Shown here: positions 17,802 through 27,111 of the stretch, piece by piece
Layout of the letters: each line of letters starts with the position of its first letter
Numbering within the stretch: the stretch's first letter is position 1
Assembly (NCBI GenBank): GCA_035462025.1
Contig: DATHUR010000181.1
Coordinates: 1 to 64,000 of the forward strand
From: Egicoccus sp035462025
GTDB taxonomy: Bacteria > Actinomycetota > Nitriliruptoria > Nitriliruptorales > Nitriliruptoraceae
DNA: 64,000 nucleotides
Direction of reading: 5' to 3'
The notes under the pieces: generated by a model
What the model was told of the DNA's origin: nothing
The model's input: the letters and a program-made list of their open reading frames with translations, nothing else
The model's database searches: none
Program-made: the position numbers and the translations under genes

Positions 17802-18605
17802 TCAGCGCGGCTCGTCGGCCGGGGGCGGGGGAAGCGGTTGGCCGTCGGGGCCGAGCACCGGCATGCCGCCGGTGCCGACCTCCTCGCGAGGCTCGTGCGG
17901 CGTCAGGTCGATGGGGCCGTCCTCGCCGGTGTGGGCGCCCATCGGCGGGCCGTCCTCGGCGTCGTGGACGTCGCCGCGCGCCGACGTCTCGCCGGCCTCG
18001 TCCTCGACCACGAGCTCCTGAAACGGCGTCGGCGGGGTGTCGGCCGAACCGAACTCGCCCCGGTTGAGCATCGTCTCGAACAGGTCGCGCGACGCCAGCA
18101 GGGCCGAGCGGAGCTGCTCGGTCGTCAACTCGTTGCCATCCTCGACCCGGGTGCTGCGGTAGCGCTCGACGGCCGCCGGGTGGTCGACGGACAGGTCGGC
18201 GAGGCGCTGCTCGCGGGCCGCATCGGGATAGCCGCGAGAGACCGCGATCTCGTCGAGCAACTCGTCGGCGTGGCGCAGCGACGCATGCGGCGCGTCGACG
18301 AAGTCGGCCTGGATGGCGTCCCACCGGGCCTGGAAGTCGTCGCGCAGGTCGGCCGGGACCGGTCGGATCGAGAACGACGCGCGGCGCTGCTCGCGGGCCA
18401 GCAGTTCCTGCTCGGCCTCCTTGCGCGAGCGGGCGGCGCCGACGGTGCGGTCGTACTCGGCACCGAAGCGGTCCCGCAGGTGCTTGCGGGTCTCCTCGCG
18501 ACGCTTGCGCTTCTTGGTCATCACGATGGCCAGCACCACGATGGCGACGACAACCACGACGGCGAGAATGATCCACACGAGGGGATCGACGGCAGACAGG
18601 TCCAT
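17802..18605 (-). CDS. Single-pass membrane protein of unknown function
   Basis: This 267-residue protein has one strong N-terminal transmembrane helix (about residues 7-30, VWIILAVVVVVAIVVLAIVM) followed at once by a basic stop-transfer stretch (TKKRKRREETRKHLRDRFG). A helical middle domain with RFGAEYDRTV, LADLSVDHPAAVERYRS and a Pro/Glu-rich C-terminus follows. The topology predicts a cytoplasmic body. The ATG at 18605 has GGAG upstream, and a GTG four codons earlier is possible. The family is not recognised with certainty. Similar secreted/membrane hypothetical proteins with a conserved DRFG segment occur in actinobacteria. Confidence 0.7.
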   Translation of the reverse strand: MDLSAVDPLVWIILAVVVVVAIVVLAIVMTKKRKRREETRKHLRDRFGAEYDRTVGAARSRKEAEQELLAREQRRASFSIRPVPADLRDDFQARWDAIQADFVDAPHASLRHADELLDEIAVSRGYPDAAREQRLADLSVDHPAAVERYRSTRVEDGNELTTEQLRSALLASRDLFETMLNRGEFGSADTPPTPFQELVVEDEAGETSARGDVHDAEDGPPMGAHTGEDGPIDLTPHEPREEVGTGGMPVLGPDGQPLPPPPADEPR

Positions 18606-18734
18606 GACGCGCTCCACGATCTCGGTTCGAGTGCCATGGTGCTACGTGCCGCTGCGCACGGCCCCGTCCGTGTGGTGGGGGCGCGTGTGACAAGGGTGAC
18701 CATCTTGCGCGGCGGCCACCACCGTTCGTCGCGG

Positions 18735-20432
18735 TCAGGCCGCGTCGTCGTCCTCGGGCAGTTCGACCTTGCGGAACAGCGGCGTCGGTTCGCCGAGCGT
18801 GGTGCCGGCTGGCACCTCACGCCGTTGCCAGCCGGTCGCGTGCAGGTCCTCGCCGTGGCCGAGCCAGCCACTCACCGTCGCCGCCGAGAACGGCGTGAAG
18901 GGGGCGAAGGCGAGGTTGCAGCCGCTGATCGCCTGCAGGGCGGTCCACAGCGTGGTTCCCGTCCGGCCGAGGTCGGTCTTGGCGGTCTTCCAGGGCTCGG
19001 TCGCGTTGAGGTAGGCGTTGACCTCCTGGGTCGCGTCGAGGGCCTGCTTCAGCGCCGCGCGCAACTCGACCTGTTCGAACAGTTCGGCCTCGGCAGCGAG
19101 GTTGCGGTCGACGGTGGCGAGAATCGCCCGGTCGCGCTCGTCGAGGTCGCCCGGCTCGGGTACGACGCCGTCGAAGTTCTTGCGGGTCATCGCCAGGACC
19201 CGGTTGACGAGGTTGCCCCACGCGGCGACCAGTTCGCCGTTGATGCGGCGGACCAGTTCGTCCTCGGTCAGGTCGGTGTCGTTGTACTCGGGCAGGATCG
19301 TGGCCAGCGCATAGCGCAACTCGTCGGGCTGGTAGTCGTCGAGGTAGTCGAGCAGCGACTTGCCGACGCCCCGCGACTTCGATGCCTTGGCGCCACGGAA
19401 GGTGACGTACTGGTTGGCCGGCACGTTGGTCGGCAGGTTGAGCGGCGGCGAGTCGGCGGTGGCCGAGCCGAGCAGGTAGCTCGGCCAGAACACGGCGTGG
19501 AACGGGATGTTGTCCTTGCCGACGAAGTAGTACGACTCGGCGGCGGGATCGAGCCACCACGCCTTCCAGGCATCGGGGTCACCCGAACGCTGGGCCCATT
19601 CCTTCGAGGCGGACAGGTAGCCGATCACGGCCTCGAACCACACGTAGATCCGCTTCTCGGACTTCTCGGTCGAGATGTCGAGTTCGGGCGGGATCGGGAT
19701 GCCCCAGGTGAGGTCGCGCGTGATCGAGCGGTCGATCAGTCCCTCGCGAACGAACCCCAGCGCCCAGTTGATGACGTGGCCACGCCAGCCCTCGCGGCTC
19801 TCGAGCCACTTCAACAGGTCGTCCTGCAGCCGTGGGAGCAGGATGAAGTAGTGCTCGGTCTCGCGCGGTTCGGGGGTCGCGCCGGTCAGCTTCGACCGCG
19901 GATCGATCAGATCGATCGGGTCGAGCGTCTTGCCGCAGTTGTCGCACTGGTCACCGCGGGCGTCCGGTGAGCCGCAATTGGGGCAGGTGCCCTCGACGTA
20001 GCGGTCGGGCAGGAAGCGGTTGGCCTCGGGGTCGAAGAACTGCTCGGTGGTCTTCGTGTCGATGTAGCCGTTGGCGTGCAGCGCCCGGAACAACTCCCAG
20101 GTCACCTCGCGGTGATTGTCGGTCATCGTGGTGGTGAACAGGTCGAACGAGATCCCGAGCCGCTCCCACTGCTCGTGGAACTTCGGGTTGAACTGGTTGA
20201 CGATGTCCGCCGGTTCGACGCCCTCCTGCTCGGCCTTCACCGTGATCGGTGTGCCGTGCGCGTCCGTGCCCGACACCATCAGCACGCGGTTGCCGGCGAT
20301 GCGGTGGTAGCGCGCGAAGATGTCGGCGGGCAGGTAGGCGCCGGCGATGTGGCCGAGGTGGGACAGGCCGTTGGCGTACGGCCAGGCCACCGCGACGAGG
20401 ATGTGGCGGGGGGCGGCATCGGAAGCACTCAT
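18735..20432 (-). CDS. metG: Methionyl-tRNA synthetase
   Basis: This 565-residue class I synthetase charges tRNA-Met. The HIGH-type motif is HLGH in PYANGLSHLGHIAG near residue 25. A zinc-knuckle pair CPNC and CDNC lies near 149-165. The KMSKS loop is KASKS near 349. The anticodon-binding domain includes AAWGNLVNRVLAM. The length matches the bacterial MetG type without the C-terminal dimerisation domain. It stands between the membrane protein and the VOC gene. Confidence 0.96.
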   Translation of the reverse strand: MSASDAAPRHILVAVAWPYANGLSHLGHIAGAYLPADIFARYHRIAGNRVLMVSGTDAHGTPITVKAEQEGVEPADIVNQFNPKFHEQWERLGISFDLFTTTMTDNHREVTWELFRALHANGYIDTKTTEQFFDPEANRFLPDRYVEGTCPNCGSPDARGDQCDNCGKTLDPIDLIDPRSKLTGATPEPRETEHYFILLPRLQDDLLKWLESREGWRGHVINWALGFVREGLIDRSITRDLTWGIPIPPELDISTEKSEKRIYVWFEAVIGYLSASKEWAQRSGDPDAWKAWWLDPAAESYYFVGKDNIPFHAVFWPSYLLGSATADSPPLNLPTNVPANQYVTFRGAKASKSRGVGKSLLDYLDDYQPDELRYALATILPEYNDTDLTEDELVRRINGELVAAWGNLVNRVLAMTRKNFDGVVPEPGDLDERDRAILATVDRNLAAEAELFEQVELRAALKQALDATQEVNAYLNATEPWKTAKTDLGRTGTTLWTALQAISGCNLAFAPFTPFSAATVSGWLGHGEDLHATGWQRREVPAGTTLGEPTPLFRKVELPEDDDAA

Positions 20433-20471
20433 GGCACGAGCCTATCCGCCGCCTCGGAACCGACCCGGCGG

Positions 20472-20915
20472 CTACCCCTCGTCGGGCAGGCGGATCGAGC
20501 CGTCGGGACGCAGGGGGAAGCCGGGGTTGTGGGCGAACTCCCACAGGTGCCCGTCGGGATCGGCGACGTAGCCGGAGTAGCCGCCCCAGTCGGCGCGGAC
20601 GGCGGGCCTGGTGACGCGACCTCCGGCTTCGGCAGCGGCGGCGATCGCCGCGTCGACCGAGGCCTCGTCCGGCAGGTTGCAGGCCAGCGCGGTGGGTCCG
20701 GGGCCAGCGGCGAGACCGCCTGCGGCCAGACCGGCGTCCCCGGCCAGTTCGTCGCGTCCCCACAGCGACAGCACCATGGGGCCGCCTCGCATGAACGACA
20801 CGACGCCGTCCACCGAGGCATCCGACCGCCGCCAGCCGAGCGCGGTGTAGAACGCCTCGGCACGGGCGAGGTCGGCGACCCCGAGCGTGACCAGACTGAC
20901 GTGCGCAGGTCTCAT
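20472..20915 (-). CDS. VOC-family (glyoxalase/bleomycin-resistance fold) protein
   Basis: This 147-residue protein has the paired beta-alpha-beta-beta-beta modules of the vicinal oxygen chelate fold. It starts with HVSLVTLGVADLARAEAFYTALGW and ends with YVADPDGHLWEFAHNPG, which supplies likely metal ligands (His and Glu). Substrates of this family cannot be predicted from sequence. Its start overlaps the stop of the downstream-strand GTPase gene by 4 nt, hinting at a shared transcript. Confidence 0.85.
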   Translation of the reverse strand: MRPAHVSLVTLGVADLARAEAFYTALGWRRSDASVDGVVSFMRGGPMVLSLWGRDELAGDAGLAAGGLAAGPGPTALACNLPDEASVDAAIAAAAEAGGRVTRPAVRADWGGYSGYVADPDGHLWEFAHNPGFPLRPDGSIRLPDEG

Positions 20916-22483
20916 CGCGAATCCCTCCGGGACAGGGCGGTGATCGCATCGCGGAGGCGACGTTGGTCGTCGACCTCACGCCGCAGGGGGTCGAGCAGGC
21001 GCTCCTCGACCACCACGCGCAGGGTCCGCTCGATCTGCCGGCGCACCCGCGCCGCATGGCGACGTGCGCCATTGCGCGCCGACAGCCGGGTGACCACGCC
21101 CAGCACGATCCGCACGAGCAGGCCGCCGAGCAGCAGGGCCGTCGGCCAGGGCAGGTCCCCGGTCACGTGGGGGACGGGCAGTTCGGGCAGACGGAGGTAG
21201 TCGACCGCCGCAAGCGCGCCCAGCCAGCCGACGCCGACGATCGCGCACGTCTCGGCCGCCAGACGCAGCCACGACAGCAGCGTCCACCACCGGCGAGGGG
21301 CCGGGATCAGGTCCGCGGCGGCCACCGCGTCGGTCAGGGCCGGGGCGGCGTGGCCGGCGGCCGTGCCGACCGCGCGATGGAGGGCAGCGTGGGTGTGACC
21401 GGCGGTCCGCCCGACGTCCAGGACACGCAGCAGCGCCGTCTCGACGCCTTCGACCGTGGCGGCGCGCGGCGGCGGTCCGTCGGCCACCCGGGCCCGGCGG
21501 CGCAACGACACGCCCGCGGCCCGGAACGGGCGCCCGAGCACCCGGGCCAGCGGCGACCGGCTGCGTCGCGCCGCCTCGCGGCGGTACAGGCCGGCGGCTT
21601 CGGCGGCTGCCCGGTGTCCGTCGACCGCCACCAGCAAGGGCTCCATCACGGCATCGGCGGCAGGCACCTCGACGGTGTCGACGTCGAGGTGGCGGCCGGC
21701 ACGCTCGGCGAACACGGCGGCGTCGGCCGCCAGACGGGCGGCGGCGGCCGACCGACGCGCGGCCAGGTCGACCAGCACGGCGCGGAGATCGTCGACCCCG
21801 ACACCCATCCGCGCCGAGGTGGCGAGCACACGGGCGTCACGGTGGCCGCCGTCGGCGAGTCGCCGGTGCAGGTCGGCACGCAACGCCTCGAGTCCGTCGG
21901 CCGTGAGTTCGTCGGCCCGGTTGAGCACCACGAGCAGCACCTCGGCGTGCTCGGTCAGGTCCGCGAGTGGCCCGTGATGGGTGTCGTCGCGGGCGTACTT
22001 GATCGGGTCCACCACCCATACGACGACGTCGACCCGCTCGGCGAGGCGGGCGGCCGTCGTCCGGTGGGCTTCGACGACCGAGTCGTGGTCGGGCAGGTCG
22101 AGCAGCACGAGACCCTCGGGGAGCGCGTCACCGACCGCGACCCGCTCGGGGACCTCGAGCCAGTCGAGCAACGCGTCGGCCTGCGGCGTGCGCTCGGCCA
22201 TCGCCGCGAGTGCCACCGAGGTCGTGGGACGTCGCACCCCCTCGACCGCGACCTCGCGACGGAGCAGCGCGTTGGCCAGCGCGGACTTGCCAACGCCCGT
22301 CCCGCCCGCCAGCGCCGCGACCGTGAGTCCCTCGCCGCGGGCGAGTCGCTCGTCGAGTTGCCGACGCAGGTCGACGGCGTCGGCGACCACGGCGTCGTCG
22401 AGGCGCCCCGGCCCGAGCGCCACGACGATGTCCAGCGCCGCGGCGACGTCGGGCGAGGGGGAACCCGCCTGGCGGCGTCTCAC
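20912..22483 (-). CDS. Dynamin-like/YfjP-like membrane GTPase, second of a pair
   Basis: This 523-residue GTPase has the P-loop GGTGVGKS at residues 60-67, a G3-like DLPDHDS near 124 and a G4-like NRAD near 186. Hydrophobic segments around residues 395-450 (AIVGVGWLGALAAVDYL, ALLLGGLLVRIVLGVV) predict membrane attachment. A basic, helical C-terminus follows. The GTG start overlaps the TGA of the upstream GTPase gene as GTGA, so the two proteins are probably made together. The tandem arrangement resembles the Streptomyces DynA/DynB pair that stabilises division septa, but homology at that level is inference. Confidence 0.82.
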   Translation of the reverse strand: MRRRQAGSPSPDVAAALDIVVALGPGRLDDAVVADAVDLRRQLDERLARGEGLTVAALAGGTGVGKSALANALLRREVAVEGVRRPTTSVALAAMAERTPQADALLDWLEVPERVAVGDALPEGLVLLDLPDHDSVVEAHRTTAARLAERVDVVVWVVDPIKYARDDTHHGPLADLTEHAEVLLVVLNRADELTADGLEALRADLHRRLADGGHRDARVLATSARMGVGVDDLRAVLVDLAARRSAAAARLAADAAVFAERAGRHLDVDTVEVPAADAVMEPLLVAVDGHRAAAEAAGLYRREAARRSRSPLARVLGRPFRAAGVSLRRRARVADGPPPRAATVEGVETALLRVLDVGRTAGHTHAALHRAVGTAAGHAAPALTDAVAAADLIPAPRRWWTLLSWLRLAAETCAIVGVGWLGALAAVDYLRLPELPVPHVTGDLPWPTALLLGGLLVRIVLGVVTRLSARNGARRHAARVRRQIERTLRVVVEERLLDPLRREVDDQRRLRDAITALSRRDSR

Positions 22484-24198
22484 GGCCGTCGTCCGGCGAC
22501 GGCGCGCACCGACGCGACGGCGTCGGCCGGTGGCAGCGACGCGGTCAACGCGTCGTCGTGACGGGCGCGGTCGGCGTCGATCAGGCCGTCCAGACGCCGT
22601 TCGAGGTCGGTCCGGGCGTCGGCGAGCAGGGTGCGCAGGTTCTGCTCGCCGAACAGGCGCACCAGCAGGGCCTGGCTGCCGGCGCTGGCCAAGGCGGCGA
22701 TGCCCAACTCGCCACCGGTCAGGCCACCGCTGACGGTGAACACGACCAGGATCGCGGCCGTGGCGACCGCGTTCAGCGCGGTCGACCACACGCGGGCCTG
22801 GACGCGGCGCTGGGCACCGACGGTGGCGACCAGTTCGGCGATGTGCTCGCCCCAGGCGTCCACCTCGGCCCGGACACGATGGGTCCGCTCGCCGTCCTCG
22901 GTGCGCAACGCCGGGTGGCGGTCCAGGAGTTCGCGGCCGACCGGGTCCTCCTCGAACCGGCGGCGGGCCTCCCACGCCGCCCGCTCGAGCAGGCGGACGA
23001 TCGTGTCGCTGAGCGTGTCGGCGACCTCGGCACGCACCTGGCGCGGGCTGGTGGCCGCCTCGTCGGTGGTGCCGAGCATGCCGCGCACCATCTCGCGCAC
23101 GCGCGTCGCGGCCGTCTGGATGCGCAGCATGGTCTCGCCGCCGCCGACCAGGTCGCGCCAGCGGTCGAGCACGTCGGCGCGCAGGGGGATGCCGCGGTCG
23201 AGCTCGACGCCCAACTCGGCGTGGAGGCCGCGGTACGCCCGGTCGAGCGCGTCCTGCAGGCGCTCCGCGGTCGCCTGTTCGGCGGCGAGCGCATCGGCCA
23301 GCGGCACCAGTTCGGCCGGGACCGCCGACCGCAGGCCGGCGAGCGCCCGCCGGCGGACGTCGGCGCGGGCGGCCGGCGCGGCGAGGTCGGTGAGCCAGTC
23401 GTGCAGCGGCGCGACGGCCGACTCGGGGACGCGCCCGTCGACCACCTCGGTCGCCGGGACGTGCAGCAGTCGGTCCGCGTCGACCCCCTCGGAGGCGAGC
23501 AGCCGCGCCACGTCGTCGAGGACCACCTCGCGGTCCTGCTCGTCGACCTGGGTGACGACGACACCCGTGAGGACCTGCCGGTCGCGGGCCAACCGCAGGT
23601 AGACCGCGCCGACCTCGTCGGCGTAGGTCCGGGCGGTGACGAACCACAGCCACGCGTCGGCGACGTCCAGGACGCTCTCGGCGAGCGCACGGTTGGCGGT
23701 CTCGACCGAGTCGACGTCGGGGGTGTCGACCAGGGCCAGCCCCGGCGGCAGCCCGTCGGTGGCGTGGACCACCAGTCGTTGCCCGCCCTCCGACCCGTCG
23801 TCACGCGCCTCGCGCCCCGCGCCCGTGGCGACCCGCACACGGGGCAGGTGCGGCAGGATCGCGGCGTCGGCGAGGGCGGCTTCGTCGTCGGGATGGCAGA
23901 CCAGCACCGGCGCGTGGGTGGTGGGGCGCACGACGCCGGTGGCCGCCACGCGGGTCCCGGCCAGGCTGTTGACCGTGGTGGACTTGCCGGCGCCGGTGCC
24001 ACCCGCCAGCACGACCAGTAGCGGCGCGTCGAGATCGGCGCTGCGGACGAGCGTGGCCCGCAGCCGGCGGGCGGTCGCCACGGCCCGCGAGCGGAGTCGC
24101 TCGCCGGTGGGCCCGCTGAGCGCGAAATCGAGTTGTTCGAGCGCGTCGGCGAGCGACGCGAGGTCGTCGGCCGCGTCGGCCGCTCGCGTCGCGTCCAC
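22480..24198 (-). CDS. Dynamin-like/YfjP-like membrane GTPase, first of a pair
   Basis: This 572-residue GTPase has P-loop GGTGAGKS at residues 66-73, G3 DTPDVDS near 158 and a G4-like TQVDEQD near 214. Two helical hydrophobic segments near 480-510 (AVATAAILVVFTVSGG and GELGIAALASAGSQALL) predict a membrane hairpin. A long helical stalk-like region lies between. The GTG at 24198 is selected because GGAG lies 5 nt upstream; the in-frame extension beyond it lacks family character. It is divergent from the MFS gene and overlaps its partner by 4 nt. Confidence 0.84.
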   Translation of the reverse strand: MDATRAADAADDLASLADALEQLDFALSGPTGERLRSRAVATARRLRATLVRSADLDAPLLVVLAGGTGAGKSTTVNSLAGTRVAATGVVRPTTHAPVLVCHPDDEAALADAAILPHLPRVRVATGAGREARDDGSEGGQRLVVHATDGLPPGLALVDTPDVDSVETANRALAESVLDVADAWLWFVTARTYADEVGAVYLRLARDRQVLTGVVVTQVDEQDREVVLDDVARLLASEGVDADRLLHVPATEVVDGRVPESAVAPLHDWLTDLAAPAARADVRRRALAGLRSAVPAELVPLADALAAEQATAERLQDALDRAYRGLHAELGVELDRGIPLRADVLDRWRDLVGGGETMLRIQTAATRVREMVRGMLGTTDEAATSPRQVRAEVADTLSDTIVRLLERAAWEARRRFEEDPVGRELLDRHPALRTEDGERTHRVRAEVDAWGEHIAELVATVGAQRRVQARVWSTALNAVATAAILVVFTVSGGLTGGELGIAALASAGSQALLVRLFGEQNLRTLLADARTDLERRLDGLIDADRARHDDALTASLPPADAVASVRAVAGRRP

Positions 24199-24374
24199 CC
24201 CATCTCCTGCCGTGATCGTGTTCGGACGGTAACCGCCTCGGCGCCGTGGTGGGGGTCCGCCGTGCCGTCCGCCGGGCAAGGAGAGGACCTTGTCCTCGGT
24301 CCGACGGGCGCCGGGTGGGCGATTCTCATGGGTGCCACGCCATTCGCGCCGTGCGGTGTGGACCGAGGACCTCG

Positions 24375-25742
24375 ATGACACCCCTGCACACCTCGTGGGC
24401 CCGCCTGTCTCGCGAACGCAGCGAGGCGCCTCCCGGCTTCTCGCGCTGGCTCGTGCCGCCGGCCGCGCTCGCGGTCCACCTCAGCATCGGGCAGGTCTAC
24501 GCGTTCAGCGTGTTCAAGCTGCCGCTGGTCGAACGCTTCGGAACCAGCGAGACCGCGATCGCGGTGGTGTTCTCGATCGCGATCGTGATGCTGGGGCTGT
24601 CCGCAGCGTTCGGCGGCACCTGGATGGAACGCAACGGTCCGAGGCGCGCGATGGTCGTCGCCGCCCTGTGCTGGTCGTCCGGGTTCGCGGTCGCCGCCGC
24701 GGGGGTCGCGCTGGGTGCCCTGTGGCTGGTCTACCTCGGCTACGGCGTGCTGGGCGGGATCGGGCTCGGCATCGGCTACATCTCGCCGGTCTCGACCCTG
24801 ATCAAGTGGTTTCCGGACCGGCCCGGTCTGGCGACCGGCATGGCGATCATGGGGTTCGGGGGCGGCGCGCTGCTGGCGGCACCGGCCTCGCGGATCCTGC
24901 TGGACGTGTACGCCGCACGGGGCTGGGACGACATCGTGGCGAGCTTCCTGACGCTCGGCGTCGGCTACCTCGTCCTGATGCTGGTCGGTGCCACCATCAT
25001 CCGCGTCCCGCCCCCCGGCTGGACGCCGCCCACCCGGCCGGGCCGTCCGGTCCCGGCGACCACGGCCGCCGGCGCGGACGACGGATACACGGCCGCGCAG
25101 GCCCTGCGCATGCGCCAGTTCTGGCTGCTGTGGGTGGTGTTGTTCTGCAACGTCAGCGCCGGCATCGGGATCCTCGAGCAGGCCGCCCCGATGGTGCAGG
25201 ACTTCTTCGCCGACGTGACGCCGGAGGCGGCCGCCGGCTACGTCGGCGTGCTGGCGGCGGCGAACATGGCCGGCCGCTTCGGGTGGTCGTCGCTGTCGGA
25301 CTGGCTCGGTCGACGCCGCAGCTACGTGATCTACCTCGGCGTCGGGGCCCTGGCGTTCCTGGTCACGGCGACCGTGGGGCAGACCAGCCTGCCGCTGTTC
25401 GTGGTGGCCACGTTCGTGGCGATCAGCTTCTACGGCGGCGGGTTCGCCACCGTGCCGGCCTACCTCAAGGACCTGTTCGGTACCCGGCAGGTCGGCGCCG
25501 TGCACGGGCGGCTGCTGACCGCCTGGTCGGCTGCCGGGGTCGCCGGGCCCCTGATCGTCAACCTGCTGACCGACGCGCAGCGTCGCGCCGGGGTGACCGG
25601 CGCCGCGGCCTACCGGCCGTCGCTGCTGCTGATGGTGGGCCTGCTCGTGGTCGGCCTGCTCGCCAACCTCGCGGTGCGGCCCACGCCACCCGTCCCGGCG
25701 CCGACCGGGCCGACCCCCAAGGCGGCGCAACTCGTCCCGTGA
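24375..25742 (+). CDS. MFS transporter, OFA (oxalate/formate antiporter-like) family
   Basis: This 455-residue protein has about twelve transmembrane segments in two sets of six, separated by a hydrophilic Pro-rich loop near residues 210-240. The N-terminal HLSIGQVYAFSVFKLPL and GIGYISPVSTLIKWFPDRPG segments are typical of OFA-type monocarboxylate carriers. A small carboxylate such as oxalate, formate, lactate or pyruvate is the likely substrate. The ATG has GAGG upstream. It stands alone between the GTPase pair and the DUF4032 gene. Confidence 0.88.
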   Translation: MTPLHTSWARLSRERSEAPPGFSRWLVPPAALAVHLSIGQVYAFSVFKLPLVERFGTSETAIAVVFSIAIVMLGLSAAFGGTWMERNGPRRAMVVAALCWSSGFAVAAAGVALGALWLVYLGYGVLGGIGLGIGYISPVSTLIKWFPDRPGLATGMAIMGFGGGALLAAPASRILLDVYAARGWDDIVASFLTLGVGYLVLMLVGATIIRVPPPGWTPPTRPGRPVPATTAAGADDGYTAAQALRMRQFWLLWVVLFCNVSAGIGILEQAAPMVQDFFADVTPEAAAGYVGVLAAANMAGRFGWSSLSDWLGRRRSYVIYLGVGALAFLVTATVGQTSLPLFVVATFVAISFYGGGFATVPAYLKDLFGTRQVGAVHGRLLTAWSAAGVAGPLIVNLLTDAQRRAGVTGAAAYRPSLLLMVGLLVVGLLANLAVRPTPPVPAPTGPTPKAAQLVP

Positions 25743-25749
25743 CGCGGCG

Positions 25750-27042
25750 TCACTCGCCGAGATCGTCGAAGGCGACCAGCGCGTCGGGTTCGAGCTCGTC
25801 GAGTTCGCTGTCGGCGTCGGTCGGCGTCACGCGGCGTTCCTCGGGTTCGAAGCGCAACACCGTGTCGACGTAGCTGCGGGCCGCGTCGAACAGGCCGGCG
25901 TCTCTGCCCATCAGCTCCGAGAGATGGTGCCAGTGGTCGATCACGTCATGGAACAGCTCGGCCGGTTCGCGCTTGCCGCGCATGTCCTCGGGGACGATCT
26001 CGATGATCGGCTCGAACGACTGCTCCATCCACCGGTGCGCGATCAGTGGCTCGGGCAGCGAGCGTCCTTCCTCGGCCTGCAGCCACGCGCCGAAGTTGTG
26101 CATGTCGTTGAGCAGGAAGCGGGCCTGGTTCTCCTGCACGTCGAGCCCGGTCAACTGCTGCAGCAGCCGGCGGTAGCGGCCCGGCTCGAGCACCGAGGTC
26201 TTGAGCACCATGCGGGTCAGGCCCGGGTTGTCGGTGTCCTGGACCAGTTCGAGCTCCTCGACGTCGTAGCCGAGTTCGTTGATCCGCCGGAGCCGGTCGT
26301 GGATCCGGTAGCGCTCGTCGTCGCTGAACAACTCGTCGCGGGTGAGCTCGGCCCACAGCCCGTGGTAGCGCTCCTCGAGCTCGGTGCCGAGCTCGAACGG
26401 GTCGATGTCGGCGGTGAGCACCCCGGCCGCCTGCAGGTCGAGCAGCTCACCGCCGCACTTCTCGATGGCGAGGTCGACGTCCATCTGCCGTTGACCGCGC
26501 GAGAGGTCGCCGTAGAGCTCGCCGGTCTCGGTGTCGACCACGTAGGCCGACAGCCGGCCGGCGTCGCGCCGGAACAGGGTGTTCGACAGCGAGCAGTCAC
26601 CCCACAAAAAGCCCTGCAGATGGATGCGCACGAGCAGGTGCACCAGCGCGTCGATCATCGGTTCGCGTAGCTGGCGGTGCTCCTGGCGCAGGAACAGCAG
26701 CCGGTAGGGCACCGAGAACTCGAGGTGTTCGGTGATCAGGACCGCCTCGAGCGGCGTCCCGTCGGCGGCCTCGCGACGACTGACGACGCCGACGACGTCG
26801 ACCACGGGGACGCCCTCGGACTTGAGGTGGCGCAGGAACCGCCACTCGCGCTCGGCGAACCGACGCGGCAGTTCCTTGAGGTGGTACAGCCGTTGGTCGT
26901 ACTGCACGGTGCGCACGACGTGACGGTGGATGCCCATCGGCATCTCGACCAGCCGAGGGGACTCCCACGCCGCGAGCGGCTTGCTCCACGGCAGGTCGAG
27001 AAAGTCCGGGTGCCCGGTGCGGGCGGTCAACTGGAATCGCAA
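25750..27042 (-). CDS. DUF4032 protein with lipopolysaccharide-kinase-like N-terminal domain
   Basis: This 430-residue protein has a kinase-like N-terminal half. The candidate catalytic loop is GFLWGDCSLSNTLF near residue 150, and the metal-binding position is an AYVVDTETGELY stretch where protein kinases have DFG. The C-terminal half is the DUF4032 domain (QENQARFLLNDMHNFGAWL, IAHRWMEQSFEPIIEIVP). DUF4032 genes often stand next to UgpC-type ATPase genes in actinobacteria, as here with a 69-bp gap. A role in phosphorylating a sugar or protein tied to transport is inference. Confidence 0.85.
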   Translation of the reverse strand: MRFQLTARTGHPDFLDLPWSKPLAAWESPRLVEMPMGIHRHVVRTVQYDQRLYHLKELPRRFAEREWRFLRHLKSEGVPVVDVVGVVSRREAADGTPLEAVLITEHLEFSVPYRLLFLRQEHRQLREPMIDALVHLLVRIHLQGFLWGDCSLSNTLFRRDAGRLSAYVVDTETGELYGDLSRGQRQMDVDLAIEKCGGELLDLQAAGVLTADIDPFELGTELEERYHGLWAELTRDELFSDDERYRIHDRLRRINELGYDVEELELVQDTDNPGLTRMVLKTSVLEPGRYRRLLQQLTGLDVQENQARFLLNDMHNFGAWLQAEEGRSLPEPLIAHRWMEQSFEPIIEIVPEDMRGKREPAELFHDVIDHWHHLSELMGRDAGLFDAARSYVDTVLRFEPEERRVTPTDADSELDELEPDALVAFDDLGE

Positions 27043-27111
27043 GGGCGATGCCGTGTTCGTCGGTGCGGCGCGGTGCCCGGTTGCTAGCCCTTCACCGACC
27101 CGCGGTCCGTC

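Noticed and set aside
17783..17803. GACGCC/GGCGTC stem as a terminator between galT and the membrane protein gene
   Set aside because: Only a 6-bp stem, overlapping the neighbouring stop codon, with no T-tract.
24283..24297. GAGGAC-CTT-GTCCTC inverted repeat between GTPase and MFS genes
   Set aside because: Arms of 6 bp with a 3-nt loop are expected by chance in G+C-rich sequence, and it is not placed on a recognisable promoter.
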